This document shows, piece by piece, positions 11,575 to 23,500 of a stretch of DNA of 64,000 nt. Position 1 is the first letter of the stretch, and each line of letters starts with the position of its first letter. Below the pieces are notes generated by a model, which did no database searches, had not been told where the DNA came from, and saw only the letters and a list, made by a program, of their open reading frames with translations. The position numbers and the translations under genes were made by a program. Source of the DNA: Vitis vinifera (lineage: Eukaryota; Streptophyta; Magnoliopsida; Vitales; Vitaceae); assembly GCF_030704535.1 (NCBI RefSeq), contig NC_081820.1, forward strand, positions 1,245,001 to 1,309,000, given 5' to 3'.

Positions 11575-14500
11575 ATGTGGGCCGAGCTTTTATGCGGTCT
11601 GGTGATCTACCGAGTGCTCCGGTACTTCTTCTCCGACGACGACGTTTTGGAGGTCGAAAACACCGACTCCGGCGCCCTTTTCTCCGTGGCAAACAAGTAA
11701 AGTAGTTGGATTGTTCGATTGTTTCAATTTTGCTTAAGGATTTAACATTTTGATGTGTTTTGGTTCGTGAGTAAGTGTGAAAGAAAAAAATGTTAGGATT
11801 TTCAGCTTTGGGTTTCTTGTTTTAATTTAGGTTAATTCAGCTAGTTTTTTTGGTGGGAAATGGGTGCTGTCGGCAGATTCTCTGTTTATTTCATTTTTTT
11901 TTTTTAAACTTAAAAGTTAAATTTTTTACTTAAAAAAATTCGATGTTTTGGTGTGTTTGGTTCCTGATAAAATGTGAGGAATGAAAAGGAATTAAAATTT
12001 TGAATTTGAATTTTCACATTAATTGAGGCTACTTCAAGCGCTTTCTCGGACGAAAATAGGTGATGTAGAAAGATTCAGTGTGTGTTTTTTTTGTTATCAA
12101 AATTTCAAAATTTTGATATTTTGATGTGTTTGATTAGTGAGAAGACGTGAAAAAGTAGGAACTAAAATTTATAAACTGTAGCAATTCTTGTTCCGAACAT
12201 TTTTGTAATGTTGGTTTTTTTGACTTTTTTCTCTTTAACTGACTAATTCAACTGTTTTCTTGCTTCCAAGCAGGTGCAGTAGTGAGATTCTCCAATTCTT
12301 TATTTTTCTTTTCTGAATTAAAATTTGATATTTTGATGCGTTTGATGCACGAGAAACTGTGAGGAATGAGAAGGAAATTTATTTTGGAAGTTTATTCTAA
12401 TTGACTCTAATGCAACTGTTTCTTGGTTACAAACAAGTGCTCTATTCAGATTCTCCAGATTCCATATTTGGGCATTTTTGGTTCCTGAGAAAACGTGAGA
12501 GGATAAAAGGAATTAAAGTTTTGGATTTTTTTGGTTTTAAGGGAGAATGGAACAGGTCGTATAAACAGGTTCTCTTGATTCTTTAAAGTTTTCTCAAAAT
12601 TTTGATATTTTGCATTGTTTGGTTACAGAGAGAAAAAAATGAATAAAATTTTGATTTTTGGATTTTTGGTTTTAATTGACACTGATTCAACTGTTGACTT
12701 GGCTACAAATGGTGCTATGTTGGATTCTCCAATTGATTAATTTCACTGAAAATTTTCATATTTTGATAAGTTTGGATTAAGTAGGTATATATTTCTTTTT
12801 TTTGGGGCATAGTTAGGTTGAAGATGTCATATTCAGAATTTTTTTTATTTTCTATTTTCTTGCATTTTGTCTGGAAGCAAGAGGAAAGTAATGATCGTGT
12901 GACTTGATGGTTGTATCCCTCCCTTTTTTTGGCGCTTTTAATACAATTGTCTTACCTATCAAAAAAAAAATAATATTGTGTGACTTGACGATTTTCTGAT
13001 TCTTTTTTTCTTCATTTGCTGTGTAGAATTGAAAAGCTTTATGATGGAAAGGTCTATGCTGGGCTTCGAATTCCAGATGCCGATACTGGTTCACGAGAGA
13101 ATATTGATATGGTACTTGTCACAAAAGGGTAGGTTTCTATTTTTAAGGACTTGGATTCTATGGGGAATTTCTATTTCATGTGTTTGGTTTATTAGAAAAT
13201 GTAGGAAAAGCAAAGAAATTGAAGTTTTAAACCTATCTCCTTCACTACTTGTGACATGATAAAGTAATCTATGCTCAACTGAGCTTGATGCAATGTTTGG
13301 CTGTGTCGAAATGAGTTTTTCATTTTTTTTTCCCAAAACCAAAAACCACTTAAGAATGTGATTTTTTTTTTCTTTCCATTTCCTTTTCTTTGCTCAGCAA
13401 ACATAATTGGAGTTTTTTTTTATTACTATATGTAATTGTGTTTGTTTTTTTCAGGGGGGCAGTGGTGATTTCTGTCAAGAATTTCTCAGGGATTATATCA
13501 ATAGATGCAGACGGAAGCTGGGTTTGCAATGCTGGGGACAGACACAAGGCAGAGCGTCATCCGGACCCTGTAAGTCCGTTAAATTTATGCTTCCTGCAGC
13601 AAGTTTGTATTACCAAAATATATGTTAAAAGTGTATGATATGTCCATTTCATTGTTCCTATGTACACAAATTTTCCCTTCTTTTGTATCAATTTTGATGA
13701 ATTTGGGATAGATTATTCTTTCATGTTGATGTATTGGCCAATACGAACTATCAAGTTGTATATTTCCTACCAATACCGTGAATGCCTGACATACCTGGCT
13801 GATCATTTCACTTGTTGTTGGTCATTGAACTAAATTTCAGTTATTTAAGTATTTGTACCTTTCCTAAAAAAGAGCAGTCAGTGGAAGGATGGGGATTTGT
13901 GATCAACTGTTTGATCTTACACTGCCACCATACATTACTGGATTTCAGGTAGCTGAAGCTAAAAAACGAGTCTCGATTCTTGAGTCATATCTTGAACAGA
14001 GGGGAGTAGCCCTGCCAGAAGGATATGTGTCTTGCCAAGTCATTCTTGCTAACCCAAAGTACTGGTATGCATTGCTTCTTAATGATGTATTTATCCAACA
14101 AAAAATGGATGGCCATTAATTGCCTTCTCAGTTCTGAATTCTGATTTTTAGTTGGTTGATGGGTATACACCTTTGCATGCTAATATTTGTATGCTTATGT
14201 GTTAGATGCATTATGGGGAATGTGTTATACTAGTGTATTTCTTTTAGAAGACATTTAGTAAACCAGATAAGTGGTCTGGACTTTGGGCAGGATATAGATA
14301 TTTTAAAGATACCATCTCCTAAGATATTATATCCCACGAGTTTCGTATCCATATTTGGTTCATCACTAAAATAAAAATTTTAAATGTCAATAAATAAATT
14401 ATTTTTGTATTGTATGCCATTATTAAATGGTATCATATTATATATTAATTTATTAAATACATGAAACTATTGTATATAATAAATCTTATATTAAATTTTA

Positions 14501-17500
14501 CTATATATGATTACAGTTGGAAATATTTTCCTTTATTTTCCTTGCCTTTTGGATCCAAGATTAATTTTTGGACTACAAAATGATTAACATGAGAGAGGTT
14601 TTGAAGAAATGGGGTAGAGTTGTCGGGAGAAAGGGATTTATAATTCATAGAATATAGAATCTCATATCTTAAATGAAATTTTTAAATCCTATGTAAACTG
14701 AATGTTTTTTTTTTTTTTGATAAGTTCCTATGTAAACTGAATATGAGAAAAATAAAACCACTGATAAGTTACCTTATCACCTATACAATTGTCAACCAAA
14801 CATGAATGTGTGATATTTTGAGGTCCTATCCTATTGTTATCCAATATATACCAAACATAGCCTTGATGAGTTAACAATATCATTGGCCTGGAAAACTATG
14901 CCTGCACACCTTAAATCCATGGTGGGGTCAAATCACCATGTGTGCTCTTTTTCATCATTTTGAGAAGCACTGACTTTTGGAGAGGAAAAATTTATTTGTA
15001 GTGTAGTTCTCTAGAAGACTATGATTTACTCTTTGCGGTCAGGATACTTCTGATGCACAATTTTTTCCTTTCAACCACATCACTTCTTTCTTCATGATCT
15101 TATAACCCTAATAAGAGCTTTGCATTTGTGACTATCATGATAAAATGAATACAAGAAATTTATTTGTTAGGGAAATATAGAATTTCTTTTGCTCTGCTAC
15201 AAATTAGTTCTGAATTTCCAAGCCTTGAGGCTAAGGGCAGTCTTGCAGAGGAAGCTGGTGACTACATGTTTAAATATTAGGGAAAATGCTTAGTAGGAGA
15301 CTAGAGAAACTACTTGAGAGAAGAATAAGCGAAGCAACATGGGAGCAAACAAGGTTGTAGTGGGAGACTACCCAAAATAAAACCAATTTTCTTCCATCTT
15401 GTTGACATTTTGTGCATCATGATGGTGCAAAGTGTCTACTAGAGAGATTTTGAAAAATTGAGGTTATAACACTACAAACAAATGTGGGAGTTGTTTACTG
15501 AGTTCCAAGAGTTTGATGGTTAAAAAACCTTTCTTTAGCCAAAGGAAGGAACTGCCACATTAGTGTAGACATAAAAAAATTAGTGGATTAAATTACTACT
15601 AATTTGGTCTTTAAAATGAATAAATTAAATATATATATATATCCTCTTATGGATAGGTTTTCCTAATCTCCAACTATAAAAAAGATAATAATAATAATAA
15701 GAAAATTATTATTATTACTATTATCTTGTTGGTAAAACTTTCTAGGAGAAGAAAATTTGCTAAAATCAAGGAACTAAATCCTTTGAATTAAACAACTAAA
15801 ATTCGGGAATTTGAAATTCAAATTCCCTATCTTCACCTATAAATAGAGGTGTCTTCTATTTAGAAGAGGAGGAGATTTAGAAATAAGAAAAATCCAGAAA
15901 GGAAAATCCTAAGGAGAAAATTCAAAGGTAACTTCGTACGGGAAAAGGGACTTTACAACAAAAGAAAAAGTTTCATCAAATCTCCCTTCAAGTTCGGTAA
16001 ACGGCAAAAGAACTGCTACACGCGTTCTTCGCCATTCAACAAGGTCATTCGGGAATAAGCCACTTGTGGTCCTCGATTGATCTTCGAAATCAAGAAAACG
16101 TCATCGTCGTATTCCAAAGTGTGATCAAGGCAAAAGAATCAGAGGGAAAATATTCTTTTGGAGAGAGTATTATTTTTTTGAGATTGTACCCACAATATAT
16201 TTTAATTTCAATAAATATTTTGTTTGCATTATTTTCCTATTTTGTTTTGCTAATTTTGTAGGACCAAAATTTATGAAATTTGTGCATACAAATTTCTGGA
16301 ACGCCTGGTGGGACCTCTCTGCCTCTCATCTCTTTTAAATTGATCTCTACTTCATTGATGGCACTTAAAAGAACTCAAGTTGTGCATGTCAATAAGGGCA
16401 ATGACAAGATCGTCATTGCACAATTGACACATGACATCGCTACGGGCCCCATGACTCGTAGCAAAGCAAAATCAACATCTTCAATCTCAACAAAACAAAC
16501 AAGTGAGTCTGCTTGTTTGCTAAAACAGGTAAGAACACGTGATGAACACCAACCACTCATCACCTTGGTCTCTCTGGGGGCAAAGAGCCATAGTCCTCGT
16601 AGTAGGGGAAAACTCCCTTCAACACTACAGGACTTTGGGAATAAATCTCCTTACTCTGCTACCAATGCCAACCCTAGCATTGGCTCACACTCCAGATCGC
16701 CAACTGGAATGTCAAAGGAGGAAAACTACTCCAATCGTTCCGACTCTTTTACTTCTCCTTTCTCGATGACTATGTCGGTAATGGCAACCGGTAACAATTA
16801 GTAGAGATGGCTCGTGCCATTGCAAAACTCACCAAGACGGTTGAGAAGAAGGATATGCAGATAGCCTTCGTCATAAACAAAGTTGAGGCACAAGTACAAA
16901 ATACGGGTGAGTCAAGTCAAGGACTCAACCACCTTCTGAATGTTGCATCTCCTCTCGATGATGCACCACATATGTATAGGACAATGCAAGTTGAGAGACA
17001 AATGACGGAATCTACCTCAGTGGCGTCATTATTGGTCCAACAACTTCGGGACATGATAACTAACACCATTAGAGCGCAGTACGGTGGACCCTCACAGAGT
17101 ACGCTCATGTACTCTAAACCTTACACTAAGAGGATTGATAACCTACATATGCTTGTGGGTTATCAACCTCCATAATTTCAGTCATTTGATGGGAAAAGAA
17201 ATCCAAAACAACATGTTGCCCATTTCGTTGAAACTTGTAACAATGCAGGTACAGATGGTGACTTATTAGTTAAACAATTCATTCATTCTCTCCGAGGAAA
17301 TGCTTTCGATTGATACGAAGACCTTGCGCCTGAGTGTATCGATAATTGGGACCAAATGGAACGTGAATTCCTCAACCTTTTCTATAGCACCCGACGAATT
17401 GTAAGTATGATGGAACTTACTAATACTAAGCAATGGAAGGACGAGCCGGTTGTAGACTATATCAATCATTGGCGTTCCTTAAGCTTTGATTGCAAAGATA

Positions 17501-20500
17501 GATTATCTGAGGTATCAGTCGTGGAGATGTGCATACAAGGAATGCATTGGGGTCTCCTATACATCTTCCTAGGGATACGACCCCGTACCTTTGAAGAATT
17601 AGCCACATGACATGGAGCTCAGTATAGCCAATCATGGTGTTAAAAAGGACATTATCATTGACCAACAAAGAGAAAGACACAATGGGAAAACAATTGATAA
17701 GAATTCAATAAAACTTATCCAGGAGTCAATGACGGTAAATACGACTCCTATCAAAATCTCAACGGGAGATAAAAAGAAAGAAGTAAAAGAGACTAAACCA
17801 ACCCAGGAAAATGAGAGGTGTCGGTTCACCTTGAAGGAATTAGAGGAGAAGAAGTACCCTTTTCTTGACTTTGATGTGCCTAGCATGTTGGAAGACCTGC
17901 TCCGAAAAAAGGTTATTGAGCTACCTGAGTGCAAGCGTCCAAAAGAAATGGGTCGTGTTAATGATTTGAACTATTGTCATTACCATCGAATCATCAGTCG
18001 CCCGGTGGAGAAATGTTTCATCTTAAAAGATCTCATAATGAAACTTGCAAAACAAGGAAGAATTCATTTAGATCTGGATGAAGTAGTAGAGTCAAATCAT
18101 GCTACAGTCACATTTGGGTCATTTGATCCTGTTCCATTACATGTTCCACTTAAGAAACTGGGGGCATGTGCCAATACTATTCAATACGAGTCACTAAAAC
18201 CAAAGCAAACACAAGTGTCGTGTCAGGATAGCCTTCTTCACCTTTGCTCTGATAATAAATCAATGTCATATGACGAAAAAGGTTGGACATTGGTGACACA
18301 AAGAAGACCTCACAAAAAGCAAGAATCTCAACCATACCCAAATCTTCCTAGGAAGGAACAACGTAAGCAAAATATTCATGACATGCGAAGAAGAAAGAAG
18401 AAAAGAAACCTAAAAGAAAACAAGCGATTGTACAAGTTGATGACCTCTTGGTACAAAAGCTCATCACCCCTATCACCTTAGGAGAATACTTCCCTCCGGA
18501 GTTCTTCAATAGAGGAATGGTGACATCAACTCATATGGTCTCTTGTCATGAGATTTCGGAAGAAGATGAGTCAGGTAAAGATAAAGAAAATGCTTTTGAT
18601 GCAGAGCTAAGCAAAACCAAGGAAGATGATGAGGTAGTAGCAAACCTACAGTGCTTACCCTCATTCTTCAATATCCATGAAATGTTACAACTTCTTGAGG
18701 AAACATGAATTGTACTGATCCAGGTACTTAAGAATTCATCACTTTATGCCACAAAAATAAAGGGGGCAAAACGATTTGAGGACAAAGGCCACGATTGTGC
18801 AACATGTTGTGCAAACATCACCTACACCAATGTCGATGAAAAGGGCGTGACATCAAATTTTACCAGAATTGTTTTCAAACCTCGACATTCCAGTGATGCT
18901 CCTTAAAGCATGAGCCTAAACTGCATATTGCTCCTATCCTACAAGAGCTTAAATTGTAGTAAAAAAAAAAAAAAAAATCATTCTTGGCAAACTTCTTAAA
19001 CTGAGGAACAAACTCTTTGTATTAAAGAAGTCAAATTTGGAGATTCCAAACTAAAATCTCTAACTTTTCTACATACAAGTGTTCTTTTCTTTTAGCATGA
19101 CACGTTCTCAAAAGGGCGATGCAACCCAGAAGCTAAATCCAAAATTGAAGCTTTAAAAGTCAAAATCAAACTCCAAACATTCTTCAACAAGCTCGTGGAA
19201 GAATATCAAACACAAACAAAAGTATCATTCATCCACCTTCAAAGCTAAAGAAGAAAAAATTGGGTTTTTCAAAACACTTGAGGAAATTATTAATAAGTTT
19301 ACTTGAGATCAAGTCATCATTAACCCTTAATTAAATTTTTCTCTACGTGTTTACCATCCTTGGATTAAAATCAAGTCCAAACTTGACACATTCTTCAACA
19401 AGCTCGTGGAAGAATATCAAACACAATACAAAAGTGTCATTCATCCACTTTTAAGGTTGAAGAAAATCAAGATGAATTCAAAGGACTTCTTTTGTTCTCC
19501 AAAATCCTTAAGAACGGTCTTCACAAGTTTGGTTGAGAATAAGTCATTTTTTACCCTCAATTAAACTTTGTTTCAAGGACATGAATTTATCATCCTTCGA
19601 TCAAACTCAACACAAGTGACGCTCCTGGCCTGCATGAGCATAAATTGCGTACGGCGCGCACAAAAAAAAAGTCCGCTAAGTTGAAAACCTGAAAAGGCGA
19701 CTTTGGCAATAGTTAAGACATATGCTCGCAAGATAAAATTTTTCTTTTAATCTTGGCAAAAGTTAGAGCGTTAAAAAAAAAAAAAAAGTCCGCTAAGTTG
19801 AAAACTTGAAAAGGCGACTTAGGCAAAAGTTAAAACATATGCTCACAAGATTAAATTTTTCTTTTAGTCTTGACAAAAGTTAGAGCTTAAAAAAAAAAAG
19901 AAAAATGGAACTACGTTTGACTTGATCCCCTCTCTTTGAAGGGTACGTAGGCAACTCGAGGAAACCACTTGAGTTTAGTCACTACACAAAAAAAAAGGAA
20001 GGTAGAAAGAGAGATGAATAAAATATGGGTCTAAGTTTTTAGATGCCACTATGCATTTAAGTCAGACCAATTCGCATGGGTGAAGACCTTAGCACTCAAG
20101 TCATATTAAGTGTTGAAAGTACAACACTGCGTAACATCAAGGCTATAACTTGTTTGTATAGATATTAAGTATTATTTCAGTTTTAATTAAATGTTAAAAC
20201 TTGAAATATCACTATGCATTCAAGTCAAGCCAATTTGCATGAGTGAAGACTTTAACACTTAAGTGCCGAAAATACAACACCGCATAGCATCAGGGCTATA
20301 ACTTGTTTGCATAGATATCAAATATTATTCCAGTTTTAATTAAATGTTAAAACTTGAAATATCACTATGCATTCAAATCAAGCCAGTTTGCATGAGTGAA
20401 GACTTTAGCATTTAAGTGCCGAAAATACAACACCGCGTAGCATCAGGGCTATAACTTGTTTGCATAGATACCAAGTATTATTCCGATTTTAATTAAATAT

Positions 20501-23500
20501 AAAAACTTGAACACCACTATGCATTCAAGTCAAGCCAATTTGCATGGGTGAAGACTTTAGCACATAAGTGCCGAAAATACGACACCACTTCGCGTCAAGG
20601 CTACGACTTGATTACTTGAGGGTCAAATTTTAAATATTCATATTTTTTTATGGATATTTAATTTTATTAAAAAAATTCCCCTTCAAATATTATGGTAACT
20701 AAAAAATTAATTAATTAATTAAATTACCTGAAATTAAATTCGTCTCTGCAAATGATGAAGGCCGACACATGTTTGAAAAGTAAGTCTTTCTCTTCCTTGA
20801 AAAAAAAAAAAACACTTACAAGTTTGAAGAGGTGAAGATTTCTCACGGTGAATTCAAGTCGAGTTTCTAAAGTTGGGTTGAAGAACACCCAAAGATCAAA
20901 AGAGCTCTCTGAAAAAGTTCAAATTCAGTTTCTCAACTATTGTCCCCTTTATATAAAAAAAAAATGTATATAGGGATGACAAATTGGAAGAGGACTGAAG
21001 GTGTAAAGCAAGTAGGAAAACGAAGTGGAGTTTGGAAAAAATAGGAAACTTCCTATTAAAATATTTCTTTGAAAAAAAAAGAATTTACTTAAGACTCACC
21101 CCATCCACATGACAATGCATGTACGTGATGCGTCTTGAAGTGGGGGCATTTGTAGACATAAAAAAATTAGTGGATTAAATTACCACTAATTTGGTCTTTA
21201 AAATGAATAAATTAAAAATATCTTATGGATAAGTTTCCCTAATCTCCAACTATAAAAAATATAATAATAATAATAAGAAAATTATTATTATTATTATTAT
21301 CTTGTTGGTAAAACCTTCTGGGAGAAGAAAATTTGCTAAAATCAAGAAACTAAATCCTTTGAATTAAGCAACTAAAATTTGGGAATTTGAAATTCAAATT
21401 CCCTATCTTCAACTATAAATAGAGGTGCCTTCTATTTAGAAGAAGAGGAGATTCAAAAATCAGAAAAATCCAGAAAGGAAAATCCAAAGGTAACTTCGTA
21501 CGAGAAAAAGGGCTTCACAACAAAAGAAAAAGCTTCATCAAATTTCTCTGCAAGTTCGGTAAACGGCAAAAGAACTGCTACACACGTTCTTTGTCATTCA
21601 ACAAGGTCATTCAGGAATAAGCCACTTGTGGCCCTCAATTGATCTTCGAAATCAAGAAAACATCATCGTTGTCTTCTAAAGTGTGATCAAGGCAAAAGAA
21701 TCAGAGGGAAAATATTCTTTTGGAGAGAGTATTATTTTTTTGAGATTGTACCCACAATATATTTTAATTTTAATAAATATTTTGTTCGCATTATTTTCCT
21801 ATTTTGTTTTGCTAATTTTGTAGGACCAAAATTTACGAAATTTGTGCGTACAATTAGATCTTCCAATTGAAGTAGTTTTTTGGAATGGGAAGTGGACAAA
21901 AAATGGTTTAAAAAAATGATAGTTGCATGAATACCTCGTGAAGAAAAAAAAGGTTCATGGATTTAGCATGTCATACTCTGATTGTGCCCTAGTCATATTG
22001 AATCATTGATGCTTTGAAAGATGAGAAGCGTTTGTCATTTTTTACAGTATTAGTTGTATGGAGTTTGTGCACTTTCTTGCCAATGCTCATTCTAACATTT
22101 TAATGGGTATTTAAGGCAACAGTCTATTTATGGGAACTGACTTTTGAATTTTGGTTCCATTCTTGCAGCTCCATTCACTCAAACCATATTCCATCTGAGG
22201 TCATTACCTATGACCAGTGGACCCAACTGAAACCAGAAGCAAAGAGTTTGTTTTCTGGTTGGTTTAAGGGTGGTCTAAGGGCTGGAAAGAAAGAGATGCA
22301 GGAATCAATACATCAGAGGCTTAATTTTGTGCTCAGCACTGCTCCAATGTGGGATAGGTTTGTCACAACTGTACCTCAAGTTCGACATTTATGTTGTGAG
22401 CATAATCTTATATTGTGTTTGTGTATGATCTTATATTCTCTGTGGAATCCCTATGGTCTTGCCAAAATATCATAGTCTATGGGGTAATGGAATGTGGCAT
22501 GCTTTTCATGCATAAAGATTTTCCAGTGTGATGTAAAAATTGTGGTAAATGATAGACACCTGAAGCTTATAATGAAGACAGTGATGATAATAACTTAAAC
22601 TGGTGCTAGATGAAGTATGCAATGAAGAGCGTTGAAAAACAGTAGAGTAAGCTCCCTGAAGTTGGATGATGTTTAATGTCCAAGACCATATTGTCACATT
22701 GGTAAATGTTGGTAATACTGATTATGAGGAATATTCTGTTTGTTTGCTGTTATGCATTTTATGTCTGATAATGCACCATTCATGACTTTGGGTTCCATTC
22801 AAGATTCATGCTTTCCTTCAATTATAGATTGTTGTTCCTTGTGATGGGATTGTTGTCACTTGACAAAGCAATATGTGTTTTTGTAATTGCTGTGCAGGCT
22901 GGAACTTAAAGGTAATAAATATGTCTTAGGAGAATTCCTCGAATTTAAAGGAAAACATGATGATACCCAAGCTTTGAGAAATATCAAGAGATCGAAAGTT
23001 AGTCGTCTGATCATCCAGAAGTTCAGCATGCTTGGTTTTGGTAACTTTCAAGGCATTTATTGCATTTCCTCGTATCCATATTTTTCCTTGATGCTTGAAA
23101 TATATCTATTATAAGGAAGGAAAAAGTGATACTAAAATCATGATCAAATGTTAGAAAATTGGGATAAAAAACCTGAAAATCATTGCTAAGGATTTGAATT
23201 GGGTTCTCTCTCACAAGATTGATCACCATTAAGAATGCATATTATAATTTCAACATTTATGAGGATCCTATTTAGATCTGATTGACTTCAGACTGTGCAA
23301 CTCTAACTATGATATCAGATTCTGTGATGAAAATATTTGGACAGCAATATCTAACTTAATATTGTATTGGCTTGAGGATAGCTGGAGGAAAGTGAGTCAA
23401 TATCTAACTGAAGTATCATCATCATCATCATCATTATTATCATCATCATCTAAAAAAATAAAAATGACATAATGCAAATATGGCAGTGATGATAATAATG

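Larger units (their letters stand above)
15564..21852 (+). mobile_element. Complete non-autonomous LTR retrotransposon (gag-only, TR-GAG type)
   Basis: Two LTRs (15564-16290 and 21151-21852) start TGTAGACA and end TACA. The element is flanked by a perfect 5-bp target-site duplication ATTAG (15559-15563 and 21853-21857). A primer-binding-like TGG begins at 16297, and a purine tract (GAAGTGGGGGCA, 21137-21148) sits just before the 3' LTR. The 4.9 kb internal part has decayed gag-like frames at about 16358-18705 and then about 2.4 kb of non-coding, repeat-rich DNA; no protease, reverse transcriptase, RNase H or integrase is seen. This matches the TR-GAG class of plant Ty3/gypsy derivatives, which depend on partners for pol. 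The element lies in intron 4 of the NERD gene, same strand. The LTRs differ by roughly 5% by eye, so the insertion is not recent. Confidence 0.92.

Noticed and set aside
17612..18481. The 289-codon Lys/Glu-rich frame as an independent host gene
   Set aside because: It lies inside the LTR element between gag-like pieces and continues the same coding block after a frameshift, so it is part of the decayed gag region.
18706..21150. Searched for protease, reverse transcriptase, RNase H and integrase in the internal part of the intron LTR element
   Set aside because: Only short frames, direct repeats and A-rich tracts are seen; no YxDD-type or DDE-type motif, so pol was not called.
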